A program made the translations under genes and the position numbers. This document shows, one piece after another, positions 57,559 to 64,000 of a DNA stretch of 64,000 nt; the stretch's first letter is position 1, and every line of letters starts with the position of its first letter. The DNA comes from Homalodisca vitripennis. Taxonomy: Eukaryota > Arthropoda > Insecta > Hemiptera > Cicadellidae. Location of the stretch: positions 54,292,501-54,356,500 of the forward strand of contig NC_060208.1 in NCBI RefSeq assembly GCF_021130785.1, written 5' to 3'. The notes below the pieces were generated by a model that saw only the letters and a program-made list of their open reading frames with translations, ran no database searches and was not told where the DNA came from.

Positions 57559-58653
57559 TTAGTTGTATTTATTATACCAGTATTTATTTTTGTATGGTGC
57601 GGCAGGGGTTTTTTTTGTTGGCTTGTGATAGCTCTTACGTTTTTCTTCACTTTTCTTCGCACTATTCTCATACGCTTTGTGCTCGTAATTTTTCGTCTCC
57701 ACGTTTTTATCAAAAGCCTTTTGTCGAGCTTGCAACTTTTCCTCATACGACGTGTTCTGTAGTTCCTCTCTGTTTTTTCTCATCTTCCTGGTATGCTTTT
57801 TCTCGCTCTTCTGTCTTTTTTATATCCTCAACGTTCCACTTGTTGTATCCCCCGAATCTTTTCACATTTCGCTTGTATGCGTACGGCTTATCCTTTAGCT
57901 CCATTTTGTCATATTTTCCATATTCCCTTTTTTTCTGCCTTCTTCATGTCCTCGGCATTCCAATTTTTGTATTCTCCAAATTTCTCCATATTTCCCATAT
58001 AGCCATGCGGCATTGCTTTCGTTATATCCTGAATTAAAAACAAAACCTTTGCTTTCACAACAATGCATATCTAGCCTCAAATAAGAAATATGTTTCGGTT
58101 ACGTGTTAATTAGAGCTTCAATTATTTAATATTGTGATTTTGTATAAATAATGAATACTTTCGAACTGTGTTTAAAATATCACATAACCTTATTAACACC
58201 ACTTTGATAACACCTTATTTGAGGAAAAGGGTATTATTTTAAGAAATTTATTAAAAAATATTAATATTGCAATATAAATATTGTAATTTATTACTGAATA
58301 CAACTTTTTAAATAAATATTAATAGGCATAAAAAGTAACCCTAAAATTGAACCGATTAGATTTACAGAGAAAAAAATACCATTTATGCAAGTTAGCTTTA
58401 TTATAGTATCAAGCAATACAATATTAATAGCAGAATACGTTTTAACATGAGTACGGATTTTTATTTAATGCCAGAAAATAGTAACAATTACATCTAAATG
58501 AGTGAATTTTACATTTATAAAAATTGAGAATAAAGAACAACAGTACAAAAATAAAATATTGTAAAATCATGACAGCTGCTCCTGGCGTTATAGCTCAAAA
58601 ATACTTACAAGGATTGAGAAGGCAGTGGCTAAAAGAACTAAGGCAGGTTTCAT
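57559..58653 (-). CDS. Secreted Lys/Glu/Tyr-rich repeat protein, two exons, two frame breaks
   Basis: Exon 1 (58653-58609) encodes a signal peptide, MKPALVLLATAFSIL, and ends at GTAAGT. Exon 2 starts after a TTTAATTCAG acceptor at 58028 with DITKA and ends at TAA 57561-57559. AATAAA lies at 57543-57538. Both junctions are phase 0. Two 40-residue repeats are visible: KFGEYKNWNAEDMKKAE and RFGGYNKWNVEDIKKTE mark equivalent positions. A tail rich in Lys, Glu and Tyr ends YKNKYWYNKYN. The reading frame changes at two runs of A (57934-57928 and 57778-57773 on the complementary strand); each looks like a single extra base. The product would be about 170 residues. It is either a recent pseudogene or an intact gene with sequencing errors. 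I recognise no family; extracellular by prediction. Confidence 0.65.
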
Positions 58654-58699
58654 ATTTGCTAGTAGCTAACTACGTTTATCCCTCGATTCGTCTCTCAGA

Positions 58700-60012
58700 A
58701 AATAGATAAACGGCTGGACTCTAGGCGTATGTCGCATCATGTTAAAATGGAGTAGTTTGTTATCTATTGGTATGTTTTAAAACATACAATTTTATTATCC
58801 TTGAAGAATCAATTTAAATTATCTCTTTGTGTCAAGTGTAAAGTTTTAAACTGTTGTGCGATAAGGCATTATTGACGATGACTCAAAAAACTATTAACTT
58901 ACAATATTTTTCTAAAAAAGATTAGTCTTTGCTTAGGAAGAAACAAAATTATGAACCATATGTTTGGATGTCAAGGTTGCGTAAATCTATGTAGCTGTAA
59001 TATAATTTTTGTCGGAAAAATTTTCTGAAACAATTTGAAAAATATATTTTAATTATTTTTTAAAATGTAATTATAATCATCTAAGTTGTTTTATTTATTA
59101 GGATGTTTTAACAAAAAAGTAAAGTGATAAGTAGTTTTATGTAAACGTATACATTTTGAACAGTATTGTAATGGTTTGCTAACATTTATACAAATGGATT
59201 TCAGTTGAAAGTTTCAGTAACGCTGAGCGTCCTTGAGGTGTTCTGTTAAGGAATACACGAAATTATGTATTTATTTATTATCAATAGATACTTGAATTTA
59301 AAACTAATACAATGCATAAATTTAGTCGGGAATAAAGATTTATCCTAATACTTCCAAACTGATAGTTTGTAGCATATAGCATAGTGGTAATTTTGAAACT
59401 CATGAGGTCTCTCAATACAACCTCGCCCCACCTACATGGGGGGTTTTCGACCTAAAAAACTTCGCCCCACTTTATGGTCGAAAAAAACCGACACATTTCT
59501 CGACTTATATTTTTAGAACATTTTTTGTTTGGAATGATGAGTACTATCAGTCACAGAATTTTGTGGCGCCCTTTTGTGATCACCCTGTATATGTTAGTGT
59601 CATAGAGGTTTCATGTGCCTAATAAGTCCGACTCGCATAGTAAACTGTGCCTAACGCCACAGTAGGCCTACTTAAAGTATGGCCCGAGAATATAACCTAT
59701 AGTGCCTAATAGCAAGTAATAGGGAGTTGCTTGCAGGAATGAAATCTGCCATCATATGGACAGACATCCATAATATTATGGTGAGGGAGCAGCTTTTTAA
59801 AATTGGTTGTTAACAACGTGATAAGCGGGTACGTCAACGGGCTCGCTGGTTGATAAACAATTCCACAAATAATTTACAATACTTTGTAGATATAAATTAA
59901 AAATAACAAATTATTCCTTTATTTCTTTTTTTTCGACCTAAAATCAATAACAACCATAGTGGAGTGGATTACTATTGGTTTACTGTTCTTATATATGTAA
60001 CACCATTATTTA

Positions 60013-60074
<62 letters not shown>

Positions 60075-63000
60075 TATATACACACATGTATAGTTATTTT
60101 CACCAAATCATTCCAAGTAACTGATTGAAGAGTTAAAAATCGTTAAACAATAAAAATCGTGATTTAAAAATATGAATCCTTCAAAAGGTTAAATAATTAC
60201 ATAATACAAAAGGTTAAATAATACTATCACCCTTATTGCCTGTATTACATTACGTTTTTAAAACACCAAAACGCCAACTTTTACAAAACGCCGATTACAA
60301 AAACGGTATCTGTTATCATTAAACATTAATTAAGATATTTGTATACAAAGCTCAAACTCTAATGGTAAAGTCTTTTAAAGAAAATATTAGTACGGAAATT
60401 GAGAATCTTAATTTTATGAGTCTTTATAACAATAATCTAAACAAGAAATAAGTAACACTCTTAAATGCGATTCCCAAATATCATAATTTAGTAATGTGAT
60501 TAATTGAAAAGATTTTTACATCTAAAATAATTATTAATGAGTTCACTTCTATCAGTACATGCTAAAGGCTACACTTCGAGGCACCTGGACTTCATGAAAT
60601 TCAATAAATTAACAAGTTGATAATTACACCCTGGAGCAGCACAGAAGGCGGTTGAATTAAACAATCCACACAAAGCTTTATTCACAATTTTTATTTGGTA
60701 CAACATGAAAAAATGATGAGCCTTCCATTTTCCTTTTGAATTAAAATATTTTACAATATTACTATAAAGTACGAAAATATTGTAATATTTGTGGATTGCC
60801 GTTGTATGATAACATTGAATAAAAAGTGATTTGTTTAATATTTAATACTGCATGAAACCTGAAAATATTTTCACCCATTTTTTACTCCGCATGCCTTTAA
60901 ACATTAACCAAAAATATAAATTCACAATAGTTTACATCTAACAAACAATAGCAAATCTATAAATGTCTGCTTATGTAAAATTTCTTCTTTTGTTATTATT
61001 TATTAAACAAGTAAGACAAAAACATAAATAATAGGAAGTATGAATATTCATTTAAATACCGTACATAATGATATTTCAAGGTTTTAAGACATCATTTGTT
61101 TACATATTATGTATATTCTCGTTTAAGTCCGTATCGGAATAATATAAAATTTTTGAATTGATAAATATATGGACAATTTCAATTTTTAATGTTGTATACA
61201 ACTTTGGTTGGGCAGTGCAAGATGAAAAATATTACAGGAAGAAAGTTAGAACACGTGTTACGTAATACAATAGAGTTGCAGCAAATTAAAAATATTGACA
61301 TAATTACCTAGATTTTGAGCCTAGGAAAATAAACTTTTATCAAACCTTTTCAGGCTCATTTTTATTTAGCATCTAATTAAGGATAGCTCTCATATTCTTT
61401 CTGAGCGCCAAAGATTGAGAACGTCACTGAACCAAGTTGTGTGTCTGTACGTCGAGTGGACACTTTGGCAACACAGCATAACTCTGGTTGGATGAAGCTA
61501 AGTGGCGGGTCGTATGGGCCTCATCCTCAACTGTCTACTTTGATGCACTCTGGTTATAACGTTATGTAGCCTATCACAACAATTTGAAGAGTAATAAAAT
61601 ATCATTGGGGACTAATACTTCTTTGTGGTTATGGAGTCAACTTCTTATGTACTCGTGTTTATTGGTTATAACATCAATTTCAAACACGTGATTTGTATTA
61701 GTTTGGAATGTTTCTTCATACTTAACAATAATTTATTGACCTGTAGTCAATAATATAATTCGACCCGTGTAACTGGAAAGGAATGGTAAATTTAATGAAT
61801 TAATCTACTACCACAGTTAATTCTTCCAGGAATAATACCACTCTCAAAACTATAATTAATTAAATACAACAAATAATCTAATATATTTTTACAGGGTAAA
61901 AACCGGACAAAAAAATACATAAGCTACTTTTCAGTTGTAATAGCTGATATTTTTGAACCGACAAGATTGTTTTACTTTTACAGTATAATTTATATTAATA
62001 AAATCTTCAGATAATACTGAAATCTAAAAACATGAAAATCACTGACTGGTGTATTCAACAAGGATGGCTTAACAAGTTAAATGAAGGTTAAAATTGCAAC
62101 GTCCATTTGTCGTACTATCAGAAAGTCTTACTAGAACATTTTTCCATCTATGATAACCTAAATAATTTTGATGAATTTTCCGAAGAACAAAATGTTGGTT
62201 CATGTCACGGTTTTTATGACTAATAGAGGAAGAAAAATATTTTACTACTTTAGCTGCGTGGTGATTTTTTTCATACCTTTAATCAACAGTTTCTGGAATG
62301 ACATAGTCTATTGATATATAGACAATCATCATAACACGAATATATGGTATTAAAAAACATTCCGTTTCTCTGTCACACGAATACTGTAAAAGTTCATATT
62401 CTTATCTTCGACATTTTATTGGGTCTGTTACAATAGCACAAAGTTAGCCTACTATTTAAATGCCTGTTATTTCTTGTGGTAATAAAAATACGTTTTATTC
62501 TTTTATTTTATTTCTGTTCTTATTCTATTCTTATTATTTTATAAAGACTATGTTCAAGAGCTGTGACTTTGGAATTAATATAAAAAGTGAAAAAAGTTTT
62601 CGAGAGAAGGTGTCCGTGCTTTTTAAATAAATAAGTTCTCGAATCTCAGACCTAGTATTCTATTTTTATTAAAAACATGTTTGAAAATTTCCAAATCATG
62701 TTTTAAAATTGTAGTTTTTTTGCATTTTTGGCTTGAGGCAAAACATGTGGAAGCATGTTTTCCATTAACTCCAATGGGTAACATGCATGGTAACATTATC
62801 TCCAATACCACTAGGTTCAGCTGAAAATAAATTATAAATACGGCGGTTATCATGATTATAAATAAGCTTTAATGTAGCATGAAAATTTATATAGATATTT
62901 CAACGTCAACAGTCTGTCTCAACGTAATTTGCATTAACCAGGTTTCTATAAACCCCAAATACCAGGCACTTCAAATCTCGTAAGAGGTACAAATTATATT

Positions 63001-63300
63001 TATTTTATAATTGTAATTCAGCTTTGAAATATATTACTTAATTCAAAACTGCTGTGTTTCCTTCATTACACCTTTGGTACGTGTAATAAAGACTGTAATT
63101 GCTATTGTATTGGGAAATGCCAGGTAATAATTAATTACATACATTTTATGAGATGTGTTTATTGAGAGTTAATATGTACATTTAGGGGAACATATTCAAT
63201 AGTAGTGAGTACACACGTGTGGATGAAAAAAGACAGTGAGTAACAAATTCACGCAAAATATGTGTTGAAGGGTTCGTGCTGGGTATTGAAAGACAGATAA
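58700..63300. other. AT-rich intergenic DNA, no supported gene
   Basis: About 4.6 kb with no recognisable exon. It includes a (TA)n tract at 60016-60071. A patch at 59400-59475 has two CGCCCCAC phrases and ACCTAAAAAACTTCGCCCCA. A GAGAGGGAGAGAGAG run lies near 63330. The open frame at 62623-62853 has no signal peptide or domain. Confidence 0.4.
60016..60071. repeat. (TA)n microsatellite
   Basis: About 28 uninterrupted TA dinucleotides. Confidence 0.95.
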
Positions 63301-63415
63301 GGGCATACATAGTGTGAAGGATAGTCAGAGGGAGAGAGAGTGCGTGATTGTGAATACTCTTGTGGAAGACAGGACAAGACTGTTATTAAAAAATTAATCA
63401 GTTATTTCAGAACAT

Positions 63416-64000
63416 TCAATGGCATTTGGAACTGGAACCATAACTGACTTCTTCTTCTTGCGATTCCTCAGTGGTCTGAACCTTCTTTGAAGACTTCTTT
63501 GACGATTTGAAGAACACTTGAAGGCAGGCGAGTTTAGCCTTCCTAGCTCCCTCACTTTCTTCCGAATTGTTTTCAGACTCTACCTTCTTCTTCAGTTCTG
63601 CTTCACTACTTAACCCCGCTAACGCATTTGCAGGCGTCCAATTTCTGCAGATACTCCTTGTTGTACCAACACTGATAGTCCGAGAAGGTCTTCTGCACCA
63701 ATTTTACCCTCTTCCAGAAGTTTTCTTCTGACTCTCCGGTGCACTTCGTGAAGACTCTCTTCAGATAGACTTCTTCAGATTCCGATTGCTCCTTCCTGTA
63801 ATAAGTTTCGTAGAAAGACTTGACGTACGAGTAGTACTGATCCTCGTACCAGAGTGGCAATGAAAGGGAAGACGATGTGAAGGATATATATCCTTCTAGC
63901 ACAGTTCAGATCCGACTCAAAACTCTCTTTGGTTACTAAACGCTGATAGTACTGTTCCTCAGTTTCTGTTGACTTCTTAGTGTACACAAGAGAATAGTAC
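63416..64000 (-). CDS. LW-module paralogue, 3' end, truncated by the window and frame-broken
   Basis: The minus strand entering from the window edge reads YYSLVYTKKSTETEEQYYQR and TKESFESD, the same module as the gene at 33166-38447. After a frame change near 63871-63895 it continues LWYEDQYYSYVKSFYETYY, ES.E.VYLKR and CWYNKEYLQKL. As in the first gene, the last module opens with CW and the one before with LWY, so the C-terminal order is conserved. A second frame change at a run of four G (63614-63617) leads into a tail rich in Lys, Ser and Glu. The tail has KSSKKSSKK and ends SSSKCH, then TGA at 63418-63416. Both proteins end in or near a Cys. The two shifts look like one extra base each. 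It may be a pseudogene or carry sequence errors. Confidence 0.7.

Noticed and set aside
57594..58037. Plus-strand 147-residue hydrophobic frame
   Set aside because: It is antisense to the Lys/Glu/Tyr-rich exon, which has a signal exon, splice sites and AATAAA on the minus strand.
58524..58709. Plus-strand 61-residue frame
   Set aside because: It overlaps the signal-peptide exon on the minus strand and has no features of its own.

Overview
The window looks like AT-rich arthropod nuclear DNA, most likely from an insect. The signs are long low-GC stretches, GT-AG introns, a TATA box with a TCA initiator, chitin-binding (CBM14) domains, and decayed copies of LINE, Penelope, Ty3/gypsy, mariner/Tc1, hAT, Sola-like and SINE elements. 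A sap-feeding hemipteran is a guess based on the secreted-protein content. Nothing here fixes the species.

Left part (1-33 kb). Positions 1-51 are the last codons of a zinc-knuckle protein, followed by its 3' UTR. From there to about 13.8 kb I see only transposon fossils in AT-rich DNA. From 14.0 to 20.5 kb lies a probable foldback-type element: two arrays of an interspersed 19-21 bp palindrome in inverted orientation, with an 82-bp tandem repeat between them. From 20.6 to 27.0 kb is a second element with imperfect inverted repeats of about 300 bp. Its gene is interrupted by a complete 4,124-bp Sola-like transposon (21661-25784) with 4-bp target duplications. From 27 to 33 kb I find no gene.

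Right part (33-64 kb) carries the host genes, and most of them encode predicted secreted proteins. (1) 33166-38447, plus strand: a five-exon gene for a secreted protein of about 1,117 residues built from roughly 61-residue 'LW' modules. The modules alternate between two types, giving an exact 366-bp higher-order repeat. (2) 39729-39977, minus: a small cysteine-rich secreted peptide. (3) 41001-51923, minus: a peritrophin-like protein with about four CBM14 domains. Its coding sequence is split by a 10-kb intron filled with transposon debris. (4) 57559-58653, minus: a two-exon secreted protein rich in Lys, Glu and Tyr with a 40-residue repeat. Its frame is broken at two A-runs. (5) 63416 to the window edge, minus: the 3' end of a paralogue of gene 1, also with frame breaks.

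The main result is the 'LW-module' secreted family, which I do not recognise, flanking a neighbourhood of other secreted-protein genes. This suggests a cluster of genes expressed in a secretory tissue such as salivary gland, gut or Malpighian tubule. That role is inference; the gene structures are read directly from the sequence.
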